From an uncultured Shewanella sp. (lineage in GTDB: Bacteria; Pseudomonadota; Gammaproteobacteria; Enterobacterales; Shewanellaceae), in assembly GCF_947501225.1 (NCBI RefSeq), contig NZ_CANMUW010000019.1, positions 1 to 64,000 of the forward strand: a DNA stretch of 64,000 nt, given 5' to 3'. The position numbers and the translations under genes were made by a program. The notes under the pieces were generated by a model. It saw only the letters and a program-made list of their open reading frames with translations, had not been told where the DNA came from and did no database searches. How positions within the stretch are numbered: the stretch's first letter is position 1; the number at the start of each line of letters is the position of its first letter. Shown here piece by piece: positions 17,680 to 25,867 of the stretch.

Positions 17680-17706
17680 ATAAGCCGGCTATCGGAGCCG
17701 GCTTAT
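17680..17706 (-). terminator. Hairpin downstream of ahpF
   Basis: ATAAGCCGGCT and AGCCGGCTTAT form an 11-bp perfect stem with a 5-base loop, 22 bases past the ahpF stop. The U tract on the minus strand is short (TTATTCTG), so termination may be partial. Confidence 0.65.
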
Positions 17707-17728
17707 CTGTCATGCGGACGTGATGCGG

Positions 17729-19297
17729 TTAAGCTGCGACCTGGCTTTGCTCAGAGTCACCATGCCTGATCAGATAGTCGAAGGCTCCCAGAGAGGCGGT
17801 CGCACCACTGCCCATGGCAATAATGATCTGCTTGAAAGCCGAGTCAGTCACATCACCGGCGGCAAAGATCCCCGGCACTGACGTTTCTCCCCTTCCATCT
17901 ACGATAACCTCGCCGCGTTCGGTCAGCTCGATGGTGCCCTTCAACCACTCAGAGTTCGGCACCAGGCCAATTTGCACGAAGATGCCGGCGAGCGCTATAT
18001 GATGTGATTCGCCTGTCGTTCTGTCGGTGTAATTAAGTCCGTTTACACGCTTATCATCTCCGACGACTTCGGTCGTCATCGCCTGGGTAATGATTTCAAT
18101 ATTACCCATTGAGGCCGCCTTGCGTTGCAACACCTCATCGGCTCTTAGCTTGCTGTCGAACTCGAGTACGGTGACATGCTCGACGATATTTGCCAGATCG
18201 ATGGCCGCTTCGATACCCGAGTTACCACCACCGATAACGGCGACACGTTTCCCCTTAAACAAGGGACCATCACAATGTGGACAATAAGCCACACCTTTAC
18301 CACGATACTCCTGCTCCCCCGGCACATTCATTTCACGCCATCTCGCACCGGTCGCAAGAAGTACTGTCTTGCTCCTGAGCACGGCACCATTTTCCAACTC
18401 CAGCTCAAACAGCTCACCGGACTTAAGGCTTAACGCTCTTTGGTTATCCATAATGTCGACATCATACTCATGCACATGAGCTTCAAGATTGGCCACCAAC
18501 TTAGGGCCCTCTGTCGCCTTTACCGAGATAAAGTTCTCAATGCCCACGGTTTCTGCGACCTGGCCACCAAACTTATCTGCAACAATTCCTGTACGTAACC
18601 CTTTGCGCGCCGCGTAGATAGCAGCCGATGCTCCGGCCGGGCCGCCACCAACGACTAAGACTTCGAAAGGTTCCTTTTCTGCCAGAGTCTCTGCCTGACG
18701 GGCTACGGCTCCAGTGTCTATTTTATTTAAAATTTCAGTCAGGCTTATCCGTCCCTGAGCGAAGAGTTCACCATTAAGGTAGACCGAAGGGACGGCTAAG
18801 ATGTCGCGCTCGAACACCTCTGTCTGAAACAGAGAGCCATCGATCATCACATTGGTAATATTAGGGTTAATCGCCGCCATCATGTTTAGCGCCTGCACAA
18901 CATCGGGACAGTTCTGGCAGCTGAGAGAAACATAGGTTTCAAAGTGGTATTCGCCCGGCAACGCCTTTATCTGATCTATAACATTGTCATCGAGCTTCAA
19001 AGGATGGCCGCCTGTATGAAGCAGAGCCAGAACAAGCGAAGTAAATTCGTGCCCCATAGGCAAACCGGCGAAAGTGATATCGGTCATGGTGTCAGCGTTG
19101 GTTACTTTCATCGAAGGCATACGCTTGCCTTCGGCTTCAGAAATGCTGACCAGTGGCGACAGGCTCTCGATATCCCGTGCTAAAGATTTCAGCTCTTGCG
19201 CTTTAGGGCTCTCATCTGCAGACACAACAAGTTCAACTGGGCGCTTGAGGTTTTGCAGATAGGTGTTCAGTTGATTCTTAAGGTTTGCATCTAACAT
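17729..19297 (-). CDS. ahpF: Alkyl hydroperoxide reductase subunit F
   Basis: A 522-residue FAD disulfide reductase that passes electrons from NAD(P)H to AhpC. The N-terminal double-thioredoxin domain carries CQNCPD. The FAD motif GGGPAGASAAIYAARKG, the redox centre CPHCDGP and the NAD motif GGGNSGIEAA follow in the expected order. The product matches E. coli AhpF in length. The open frame extends 48 codons upstream, but the ATG at 19297 has AGGAG at the right distance and starts with MLDANLKNQL as in the family. It follows ahpC on the same strand, 202 bases downstream, the usual operon order for peroxide detoxification. Confidence 0.96.
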   Translation of the reverse strand: MLDANLKNQLNTYLQNLKRPVELVVSADESPKAQELKSLARDIESLSPLVSISEAEGKRMPSMKVTNADTMTDITFAGLPMGHEFTSLVLALLHTGGHPLKLDDNVIDQIKALPGEYHFETYVSLSCQNCPDVVQALNMMAAINPNITNVMIDGSLFQTEVFERDILAVPSVYLNGELFAQGRISLTEILNKIDTGAVARQAETLAEKEPFEVLVVGGGPAGASAAIYAARKGLRTGIVADKFGGQVAETVGIENFISVKATEGPKLVANLEAHVHEYDVDIMDNQRALSLKSGELFELELENGAVLRSKTVLLATGARWREMNVPGEQEYRGKGVAYCPHCDGPLFKGKRVAVIGGGNSGIEAAIDLANIVEHVTVLEFDSKLRADEVLQRKAASMGNIEIITQAMTTEVVGDDKRVNGLNYTDRTTGESHHIALAGIFVQIGLVPNSEWLKGTIELTERGEVIVDGRGETSVPGIFAAGDVTDSAFKQIIIAMGSGATASLGAFDYLIRHGDSEQSQVAA

Positions 19298-19499
19298 GAT
19301 AACTCCTAAAAATTGATACCTGTATCTTTGAGTACCAATAATAAAATGGGAAATAGAAAGAGTGGCCCGGTCAAAGCAGGGGGATTGTCCGAGCCATTTT
19401 AGAGATGAATAGTGATATTCACTGAAGTCACAGCCTGTCACTTCAGTAGCCGGTAGTAGGGAGATCTATACAGGGTATAGCTACCGGCTATCGCTGAAC

Positions 19500-20069
19500 T
19501 TAGATCTTACCGACAAGGTCCAGAGAAGGCGCTAATGTATCAGCGCCTGGCTGCCATGCGGCAGGACATACTTCACCATCATGGCTGGCTACATACTGAG
19601 CAGCCTGAATTTTACGAACAAGTTCAGAAGCGCTGCGACCAATGCCTAAGTCATGAACTTCGCTGACCTTGATTTGGCCTTCAGGATTGATAACGAAAGT
19701 ACCGCGAAGTGCTAAACCATCCTCTTCGATCATCACGCCGAAGTTACGGGAGATAACACCCGTTGGGTCACCGATCATTGGATACTGGATCTTGTTGATG
19801 GTGTCTGAAGCATCGTGCCATGCTTTGTGTGTGAAGTGTGTATCAGTAGAAACCGAGTATACTTCTACGCCCATCGCCTGTAGCTTCTCGTAGTGGTCGG
19901 CCATGTCGCCAAGTTCAGTCGGACATACAAATGTGAAGTCAGCCGGGTAGAAGAAAACAACCGACCACTTGCCCAGTAGGTCTTGCTCTGTAACCGGTAC
20001 AAACTCACCCTTATGGAAGGCTGTCGCAGAGAAAGGCTTGATTTCGGTGTTGATGATAGATTGGTTCAT
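19500..20069 (-). CDS. ahpC: Alkyl hydroperoxide reductase subunit C (2-Cys peroxiredoxin)
   Basis: A 189-residue typical 2-Cys peroxiredoxin that reduces H2O2 and organic peroxides and is recycled by AhpF. The peroxidatic Cys is in DFTFVCPTEL (about residue 49). The resolving Cys is near the C terminus in GEVCPAAW. The GG(L/I)G-like and C-terminal features place it with AhpC rather than with BCP or Tpx types. It heads an ahpC-ahpF unit. The AT-rich upstream region is the likely site of peroxide control, but I could not fit an OxyR site with its full spacing. Confidence 0.96.
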   Translation of the reverse strand: MNQSIINTEIKPFSATAFHKGEFVPVTEQDLLGKWSVVFFYPADFTFVCPTELGDMADHYEKLQAMGVEVYSVSTDTHFTHKAWHDASDTINKIQYPMIGDPTGVISRNFGVMIEEDGLALRGTFVINPEGQIKVSEVHDLGIGRSASELVRKIQAAQYVASHDGEVCPAAWQPGADTLAPSLDLVGKI

Positions 20070-20279
20070 GTAAAGCTCCGTTAAAGGTTATTAATTCTTC
20101 TCACTGACCCTGTATCTGATTGTCAGTTCGTTTTCGATGTGAAGATAATAACCAAGAGCATTAATTAAATATAACGAGTAAAATCTATTATCTTAATCGG
20201 TTTTTCAGAAAAACCGTTTTTGATGGCTAAACAGCCATAAACGGGGCGTTTATGGCTAAATAACCAACGCAACCTTAGA

Positions 20280-21023
20280 TTACTCCCAGATATCGAAACG
20301 GGTCAAAGAGCGTCCCAGAGGAAAATCCAACTGTTGTGACAGACTATGAGCCTTACTCTTTAGCCCACTACTGCTGATATCTCTGGGGGTCTTACCTGCA
20401 AGTACGACCCAGTTGCCCCCCCCCGTCAGGCAGGCTCTGACTTCACTGAAATGTTTCTGCAGCAGAGACAATAATGCCCGGTTTTGGCTGTGCTCCTTCC
20501 AGCAATTCAATACCAGAAAGCCATCTGCCTTTAACAGCGATGCCGAGTTCTCGATAAACCCTTCCGACAGTTGGCTCTCATCCACACCATCACCATCATA
20601 GATATCGGCAAAGATAACATCGGCCTTCTTATGGTCGGCTTGCTGAAGAAAAAGGGCCGCGTCCTGGTGGATAATGGTTAGCTTCTTGCCAATCGGTAGT
20701 TGAAAAAAGCGTTTAGCCAGCTCAATCACCTTTAACCTGAGTTCGACGGCGGTCACTTTAATCCCCGTATCGAAATTGCGCAGGGCGTGGATCAAGCCAC
20801 CGCCTCCTAAACCTAAGATAATGACTCGCTTAGGCTTAACAAACAGCAAGACTAACAGCATGGCCTGCAGATAGGTATGCTGAGGGATATGGGGTTCAAG
20901 TTTAAGTAACTTACTCTGCTCATCATTATCACCGAAGGAGAGCACACGCATCTGCTTATCATCCAGAACCATCAGTGGGCCGTGCTCATCTTCACATTGA
21001 TGTAATATGTCTAAATCGGTCAT
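20280..21023 (-). CDS. Spermidine-synthase-like methyltransferase-fold protein
   Basis: A 247-residue protein of the SpeE/PABS fold. The nucleotide-binding glycine loop is VIILGLGGGGLIHALR, the acidic end of strand 2 is VTAVELRLKVIELA, and the catalytic-strand motif is DVIFADIYDGDGVD. It lacks the full N-terminal beta domain of true spermidine synthases, and no speD decarboxylase is adjacent. It may therefore be a paralogue of uncertain substrate. The ATG at 21023 has GGAG at 7-base spacing, while the open frame extends 21 codons further without support. It is a single gene, transcribed toward ahpC. Confidence 0.75.
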   Translation of the reverse strand: MTDLDILHQCEDEHGPLMVLDDKQMRVLSFGDNDEQSKLLKLEPHIPQHTYLQAMLLVLLFVKPKRVIILGLGGGGLIHALRNFDTGIKVTAVELRLKVIELAKRFFQLPIGKKLTIIHQDAALFLQQADHKKADVIFADIYDGDGVDESQLSEGFIENSASLLKADGFLVLNCWKEHSQNRALLSLLQKHFSEVRACLTGGGNWVVLAGKTPRDISSSGLKSKAHSLSQQLDFPLGRSLTRFDIWE

Positions 21024-21363
21024 GGGGTCTCCAAAAATTCGGCGTGTAGTATGCGCCATAACGGCAAAATTACACACTAAAATCACACTCGATTACGAGA
21101 AATCCCCCCAACCACTCGGTTCATTGATAAATAGAGGCGCCACTTCGTTACAAGAGTTAATTGAAAACCCGGATATGACGAAGAATAGAACGATAATCCT
21201 CAATAGAAAGCCAAACACAGCAGGTCCGGCAACAGTCACCTATGTCCCTCATCAATACTCACAAAAGTGAAACCTGAGCTTGTGAGCTAGCTCGCTATCC
21301 CTCTTTTTTTTGTCATTACAATCATGCCGCTTTCCATCCATGACTGATAAACACCGGAGCACG
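21024..21363. other. Divergent intergenic region
   Basis: 340 bases between the spermidine-synthase-like gene (leftward) and the DUF3332-like lipoprotein (rightward). A T8 run follows a weak GTGAGC/GCTCGC hairpin near 21275-21312. No convincing gene is present. A plus-strand frame here (21007-21270) starts inside the neighbouring gene and looks non-coding. Confidence 0.35.
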
Positions 21364-21888
21364 ATGAAAAAAACACTTATTTCAATCACACTCGCCACAA
21401 TTTTAACCAGCCAATTAAGCGGATGTATGGGACAGATGGGTCTCAGCGCCATGGTCACAAAGGGCAACCTGAGTGCAGTGGATAACCGCTATGGCAGAGC
21501 CGGAATGTTCGTCTTACTTAGCCCGGTCTACGGACTGGCGGCCACGGCCGACCTGTTCATCTTTAACAGCGTCGAGTTTTGGACCGGAACTAACCCCATC
21601 ACCAAACGCTCGCCGGCAGTTGTTGATATGCCGGTGGAAGCGATCTTCAAGGTTAATCCACACTTAGATAAAGATCTCACCTCTGCGCCACTTGAGCAGG
21701 TTAAATTGACTAATGCCACCATGGAAGCAACCGGTGAAGATACGTTAGTGATGCTGCTGAACTTCGAAGATGGGAGTCAGCAGCAGATCTCAGGACATAA
21801 ACAAGGTGATCAGCTTGAGCTCTACCTCGACAAGGTGTTTATTGCCAGAGTAAGTGTCAGTGAGCTGGCCAACTACACCGCCCAATAA
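21364..21888 (+). CDS. DUF3332-type lipoprotein
   Basis: A 174-residue predicted lipoprotein. A Lys-Lys N terminus and hydrophobic stretch end in the lipobox LSGC (Cys at residue 20). The body matches the DUF3332 family: GLSAMVTKGNLSAVDNRYGR, then a second hydrophobic segment with GLAATADLFIFNSVEFW, then a beta-rich tail. GGAG lies 5 bases before the ATG. Position +2 after the lipid Cys is Met, not Asp, so outer-membrane sorting is possible. Function is unknown. It has no operon partner. Confidence 0.75.
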   Translation: MKKTLISITLATILTSQLSGCMGQMGLSAMVTKGNLSAVDNRYGRAGMFVLLSPVYGLAATADLFIFNSVEFWTGTNPITKRSPAVVDMPVEAIFKVNPHLDKDLTSAPLEQVKLTNATMEATGEDTLVMLLNFEDGSQQQISGHKQGDQLELYLDKVFIARVSVSELANYTAQ

Positions 21889-21959
21889 ACAAAATAGAAC
21901 AGATAAGGGCCACATATGCTGGCCCAACTTCAAATAATCGCTCTAAAAATCAGGCTATG

Positions 21960-22697
21960 TTACTTTAACAAGCGGTGAAAAAAAGCCACCGAATCCTGAT
22001 ACATCCGCATGGCAAGTGCCGGATCATAACGCGCCTCGCCATCACGCATAAAGGCATGTTGCGCATTAACCTCCAGCCAACTGAAATTCCTTTTAGTTTG
22101 CTCAAGCCGTTCATAGATCAGCTTACGCCCCTCGGCCGACACATGGGGATCTTGCTTGCCCCATACCATAGTCAACTCCCCCAGAATATCCCTTGTTCTG
22201 GAGAGTGAATCATTCCCCTTCTGACTCGGAATCGTATTGGAGTGGATATCTGTGGCATAGAGGCAAAATGCAGCCGAAATATCGGGGTTGATGGCTGCTC
22301 GATATGCCAGATGACCACCGACACAGACGCCCATGCTTCCGACATAGCTGGTGCAGAAAGGCAGGCTTCTGGCGAAGAGGATCAAGGCTTCGGTATCACT
22401 GTCATGATGCTCCAGAGGTTTGGCAAACTTATCTTCATTACCTTTATCTTTCCCCGCCTCGTCATAGGCCAGGACAGTACCGATAGGGTTCAACTCGTGA
22501 AAGACTTCAGGCACCAGCACCACAAAGCCATGCCCGGCCAGCATTGTTGCCGCTCTAGAAATTGGGGCCGTCTGCTGAAATATCTCAGAATAAAAAATAA
22601 TGGTGGAAAACTGTCCTTCTTCATCAGGGCGGTATAGATATGTACGCATCGTCCCTGTAGCGGTAGGAATATCGTGAACCTCTTGAGTGACCATCAT
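21960..22697 (-). CDS. Dienelactone-hydrolase-family protein
   Basis: A 245-residue alpha/beta hydrolase. The nucleophile elbow is GVCVGG, with Cys as in dienelactone hydrolases. The acid is in WGKQDPHVS and the histidine in NAQHAFMRDGE, in family order. No signal peptide is present. There are no neighbouring aromatic-degradation genes, so the substrate is unknown and the catechol pathway should not be assumed. GAGG precedes the ATG, immediately next to a 31-bp palindrome that separates it from the upstream ldhA on the same strand. Confidence 0.82.
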   Translation of the reverse strand: MMVTQEVHDIPTATGTMRTYLYRPDEEGQFSTIIFYSEIFQQTAPISRAATMLAGHGFVVLVPEVFHELNPIGTVLAYDEAGKDKGNEDKFAKPLEHHDSDTEALILFARSLPFCTSYVGSMGVCVGGHLAYRAAINPDISAAFCLYATDIHSNTIPSQKGNDSLSRTRDILGELTMVWGKQDPHVSAEGRKLIYERLEQTKRNFSWLEVNAQHAFMRDGEARYDPALAMRMYQDSVAFFHRLLK

Positions 22698-22710
22698 AAT
22701 GTTAATCCTC

Positions 22711-22741
22711 GGCTGATAGATTAATCATTAATCTATCAGCC
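22711..22741. repeat. 31-bp perfect inverted repeat between ldhA and the hydrolase gene
   Basis: GGCTGATAGATTAAT (22711-22725), one central base, then its exact complement (22727-22741). In the minus-strand transcript the hairpin ends right before the GAGG ribosome-binding site of the hydrolase gene and has no U tract. It could be an operator, or an RNA hairpin that limits ribosome access or stabilises the mRNA end. Confidence 0.8.
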
Positions 22742-22788
22742 AATTATGCATATGTCAGTTAAAACCATTGAAAGAACCTGAGCCGAGG

Positions 22789-23778
22789 TTATAACAGCTC
22801 ATTCGGACAGCTCTCCCCCTTCATCAGCTGCTCTACATTCAGCAGACTCGTATAAGCAATAGAGCTCAGCGCCTCACGGGTTAAAAAGGCTTGATGGCCG
22901 GTAAAAATCACGTTATGGCAGGCCGACAACCTTCTGAAGACATCATCCTGGATAATCTCACTCGACTTATCTTCGAAAAAAAGCTCCTTTTCATTTTCAT
23001 AGACATCCAGCCCTAGCGCTCCCAGCTGACCCGACTTAAGAGCCTCCATGGCATCAAACGCATCAAGTAAACCACCTCGGCTGGTATTGATAACCATCAC
23101 TCCAGGCTTCATCTTATCGAAGCTCTCTTTACATAACAGGTGATGATTATCCGCCGTCAACGGACAGTGGAGAGTGATAATATCTGCTGCCGGGTAAAGC
23201 TGGTCGAGAGGCACATATTCGATGCCAAGGTCGATCACGGCCTGATTCGGAAATGGATCATGAGCCAACACTCTACAGCCAAATCCTTGTAGAATTTTAA
23301 TTGTTGCTAAGCCAATTTTACCTGTACCTATCACCCCAACGGTGCGGTTATGCATATTGAAACCGACTAAGCCTGACAGTGAAAAATTCGCATCCCGGGT
23401 GCGTTGATACGCCTTATGAACTTTTCTGTTCAATGTCAGCATCAGTGCAATGGTGTGCTCCGCTACCGACTCGGGTGAATAGGCGGGCACATTCACCACT
23501 CTGATCCCAAGTTTTTTTGCGGCGACCAAGTCAACATTGTTAAATCCTGCACAGCGCATCGCAATGATCGATGTGCCGTTTTTAGCTAATTCAACCAGCA
23601 CCTCTTCACAGAGAGAGTCGTTGACAAATGCACAGATAGCTTCGAAGCCATATGCGAGTTTAACCGACTGCATACAGAGACGATAATCGAAGTACTCTAT
23701 AGAAGCACCGAAAGCCTCGTTAGTTCTGTCGAAATGTTCAATATCATAGTGTTTAGCACTAAAAAAACCTATCTTCAT
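22789..23778 (-). CDS. ldhA: Fermentative D-lactate dehydrogenase
   Basis: A 329-residue NAD-dependent D-2-hydroxyacid dehydrogenase reducing pyruvate to D-lactate during fermentation. It has the Rossmann motif VGVIGTGKIG, the catalytic Arg in INTSRGGLLD, the Glu in LGLDVYENE and the His in FTGHQAF. The N terminus MKIGFFSAKHYD is the LdhA type rather than SerA or PdxB. The start is ATG with a GAAGG-like site. An ArcA-box-like sequence lies 19-33 bases before the start codon. The gene is in line with the downstream hydrolase gene, separated by a strong palindrome. Confidence 0.93.
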   Translation of the reverse strand: MKIGFFSAKHYDIEHFDRTNEAFGASIEYFDYRLCMQSVKLAYGFEAICAFVNDSLCEEVLVELAKNGTSIIAMRCAGFNNVDLVAAKKLGIRVVNVPAYSPESVAEHTIALMLTLNRKVHKAYQRTRDANFSLSGLVGFNMHNRTVGVIGTGKIGLATIKILQGFGCRVLAHDPFPNQAVIDLGIEYVPLDQLYPAADIITLHCPLTADNHHLLCKESFDKMKPGVMVINTSRGGLLDAFDAMEALKSGQLGALGLDVYENEKELFFEDKSSEIIQDDVFRRLSACHNVIFTGHQAFLTREALSSIAYTSLLNVEQLMKGESCPNELL

Positions 23779-23796
23779 ACCTTCTCATCCAAACCA

Positions 23797-23811
23797 GTTG
23801 ATTAAATGTAA
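23797..23811 (+). promoter_or_regulatory. Candidate ArcA-binding site upstream of ldhA
   Basis: GTTGATTAAATGTAA matches the ArcA consensus GTTAATTAAATGTTA at 13 of 15 positions. It also forms the left half of a palindrome (TGATTAAAT, 3 bases, ATTTAATCA). The position just before the ldhA start suggests control of ldhA by ArcA, which is encoded in this window. Confidence 0.5.
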
Positions 23812-23882
23812 TTTAATCAGTATGTACGCTTTTTCCCCTGAGTGTGAAAGCAATATCACTTTTCTCACTAATTAGAGGGCTG

Positions 23883-24073
23883 CTATATTTTGTCCCAATA
23901 GATCAATATTAGATAATCTGGAATCTCCATATCTGCTTGCCATTCAATACGTTTGCCTTGCCACTGTACTTCTGGCCGCTGACGATGGCCCTTTTTACCG
24001 GGGTTATTTTATAAATACGATGAAGTTCACCTTCACAGGCGATAAATTCCTGATAAGCTTGCTCCACTTTCTT
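23883..24073 (-). pseudogene. Frameshifted gene remnant
   Basis: Two minus-strand frames join across an A5 run (plus-strand T5 at 23992-23996). The first reads KKVEQAYQEFIACEGELHR then IYKITPVK. Shifting one base gives KKGHRQRPEVQWQGKRIEW, QADMEIPDYLILIYWDKI and a stop. Both halves have protein-like composition, rich in Glu, Gln, Trp and Arg, and they abut exactly at the run. A one-base loss in a homopolymer would explain it. No start codon or upstream portion remains, so this is probably the C-terminal scrap of a decayed gene. The family was not recognised. Confidence 0.45.
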
Positions 24074-24103
24074 CTAAAAACTTAGCATTATCTCTCCACT
24101 ATC

Positions 24104-24514
24104 ATGAAAAAATCTAAGCTTTCTGAAAAGCAGTTCTGGTTTCAAAGGATAAGTAAAACCAGCCTAAGGGCATTTCACATCTTAGGGATCACAGGTGCGG
24201 GTGGTGGCATTCTTCTCGGTGTCGCTCAAACAGAGTGGATCCATTATTGGTGTATAGCCATGACAACAGGTTCACTACTTATGTTATGGGAAATTGTCAG
24301 AGATTGGCGCTGGTTGATTCAACTTAAGGGCGTACTCACTCTGGTGAAGCTTGGTTTACTGGCTCTCTTTATCCCTTTTGCTCACCTCAAGCCTGAACTC
24401 TTAATCACAGTCCTGCTACTCTCCGTTGTCGTTTCTCACGGGCCGGCAGGATTACGCCATTTCTCTGTGATACATGGACGAAGAATCGATGGAAGAAAAG
24501 AAGTTAAAGGCTAG
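24104..24514 (+). CDS. Small integral membrane protein
   Basis: A 136-residue protein with about four hydrophobic helices (near residues 23-42, 50-65, 77-93 and 98-115) and basic tails (KKSKLSEKQ at the start, HGRRIDGRKEVKG at the end). Helix 1 contains HILGITGAGGGILLG. The pattern resembles small uncharacterised membrane proteins of Shewanella and Vibrio. Its last 41 bases overlap the methyltransferase gene, indicating translational coupling. Function unknown. Confidence 0.65.
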   Translation: MKKSKLSEKQFWFQRISKTSLRAFHILGITGAGGGILLGVAQTEWIHYWCIAMTTGSLLMLWEIVRDWRWLIQLKGVLTLVKLGLLALFIPFAHLKPELLITVLLLSVVVSHGPAGLRHFSVIHGRRIDGRKEVKG

Positions 24515-25025
24515 ACAGGATACAGTCTCTGAATTAATCAGCCGTTTTGCACCTGATATTATTTCAGCTTCCCCCTGTGAGGTACTGGATCTCGCTTGTG
24601 GCAGTGGAAGAAACGGGCTCTGGTTCGCTCAGCGAGATCACAAGGTTACTTATATAGATAAGTCACTCACTGGTCTCATAAATCGCTCCAATCGACATAG
24701 CTACCTCAATTGGGATCTGGAAGATGGAACCGCCCCAGCCCTACCAGCTGAAAAGTTTGATATCGTGCTTGTTTTTAATTACTTACACCGCCCACTTCTC
24801 GCGCAGATCAAAGCGGCTGTAAAACCGGGTGGATTAATTTTCTATGAGACCTTTACCGAGAAACAAGCTGAAATCGGTCGCCCAAGCAACCCTGACTTTC
24901 TGTTAAAGCCTTTAGAACTCAAAACGACATTTGATAATTGGGACCATCTGCATTACTTTGAAGGGGAGCTCAGAACCCATGGCAGGCTCAGTTATAAGGC
25001 GCAATTAATCGCACGCAAGCCTTAG
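24474..25025 (+). CDS. Class I SAM-dependent methyltransferase (TehB/UbiE-like)
   Basis: A 183-residue cytoplasmic protein. The SAM-binding loop is EVLDLACGSGRNGLWFAQ (motif I), followed by the acidic residue in VTYIDKS, the strand FDIVLVFNYLHRP and AVKPGGLIFYETFTEKQ. Motif and length resemble TehB-like tellurite-resistance methyltransferases, but the substrate cannot be deduced. A second in-frame ATG at 24489 is an alternative start; neither has a strong ribosome-binding site, which fits coupling to the overlapping membrane-protein gene. The pair may be functionally linked. Confidence 0.8.
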   Translation: MDEESMEEKKLKARQDTVSELISRFAPDIISASPCEVLDLACGSGRNGLWFAQRDHKVTYIDKSLTGLINRSNRHSYLNWDLEDGTAPALPAEKFDIVLVFNYLHRPLLAQIKAAVKPGGLIFYETFTEKQAEIGRPSNPDFLLKPLELKTTFDNWDHLHYFEGELRTHGRLSYKAQLIARKP

Positions 25026-25106
25026 GCTGATAGAGAAGATATTCAAAACAAGGGATGACTTTGTATATCTTTCAAGCCCATTACTCACAACTTCACAAGG
25101 ATGAAT

Positions 25107-25397
25107 ATGTTTCCCTATCCAGAGCAATACAGGCAAGCAATCCCCCCCTTAATCACGGCATTTATGGTGTTCTGGTCACTCCTGAGCCGCTTCATATTTG
25201 GTGACAGCAGCAACATTGCCTTCTATCCACTTTTTATCCTGTTCCCGATAGTCACTCTGCTTCACGGCCAATTAATCTGGCAAGCGAGAGGCATGGAGAG
25301 GCTGGATCAATCTGTCTATGCCTTTATCCACCTTTCTCTCTCGTTCGTCGTCTGGACCTTCTCACTAATGCATGTCAACGGCAGCGGTTTTTCATAA
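25107..25397 (+). CDS. Small three-helix membrane protein
   Basis: A 96-residue hydrophobic protein with helices near residues 12-30, 37-57 and 70-90. The start at 25107 has AAGG at 6-base spacing; an ATG two codons earlier is unlikely because it overlaps that site. It follows the methyltransferase gene by 81 bases on the same strand and may be co-transcribed with it. No family was recognised. Confidence 0.6.
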   Translation: MFPYPEQYRQAIPPLITAFMVFWSLLSRFIFGDSSNIAFYPLFILFPIVTLLHGQLIWQARGMERLDQSVYAFIHLSLSFVVWTFSLMHVNGSGFS

Positions 25398-25515
25398 ATC
25401 TCACAAGCTAGGAAAGATTTTTCCCGCGCAGTTAAACAGGCGGTTTACCTACCTTACTCACAGGAGCGATTGCTTATCCAAGTTACATATCCGGTAGGAA
25501 CATAACCGTTAGAGC

Positions 25516-25542
25516 AAAAAAATGCACTCAAACTGAGTGCAT
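25516..25542 (-). terminator. Intrinsic terminator of the small exported-peptide gene
   Basis: ATGCACTCA and TGAGTGCAT form a perfect 9-bp stem with a 3-base loop. On the minus strand it is followed by a run of seven T residues, 62 bases past the stop of the 87-residue gene. It supports that short gene as a real transcription unit. Confidence 0.85.
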
Positions 25543-25603
25543 CTATGTCTAAGGGAGGAGCAATATCTTAAGATAATAAATGAGTTTTAATCTGGGCGAA
25601 TGT

Positions 25604-25867
25604 CTAGTCCGTTTCTCCGCAAGCGGGGAATGGCTCGCACCCGCCCATAGGAATATAGATAACTTCACTGTTTTTCCTGTTTGAACTATTTTTTTTACTC
25701 TCTAGCAGGTATTTCTCGATAACTAACTGCTCTTTTTCAGCCTTACCATTGGACAGATTAGAGCCGTCATCCCGGGCATATCTATCCTGATTGGCAAAGA
25801 CAGACGTGCAAAGGGCGCACAGCAGACCGGCTTTTATCAGCAAACCTGTATTCTTCTTATTGAGCAT
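25604..25867 (-). CDS. Small exported peptide with C-terminal Cys pair
   Basis: An 87-residue product. A Lys-rich start and hydrophobic stretch (LLIKAGLLCALCTSVFA) form a signal peptide with likely cleavage after VFA. The mature part is about 61 residues, polar and charged (DRYARDDGSNLSNGKAEKEQ), ending IYIPMGGCEPFPACGETD, with two Cys six residues apart that could form a disulfide. A dedicated terminator follows, and AGGA precedes the ATG. It lies downstream of and co-directional with the ToxR/PD40 regulator, across a 407-base leader with nested inverted repeats. No family recognised; a periplasmic or secreted effector or signalling peptide is only a guess. Confidence 0.6.
   Translation of the reverse strand: MLNKKNTGLLIKAGLLCALCTSVFANQDRYARDDGSNLSNGKAEKEQLVIEKYLLESKKNSSNRKNSEVIYIPMGGCEPFPACGETD

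Noticed and set aside
20070..20200. Possible OxyR site upstream of ahpC
   Set aside because: ATAG and TTAT half-sites occur near 20185, but the spacing is 10 rather than 7 and the second pair is absent.
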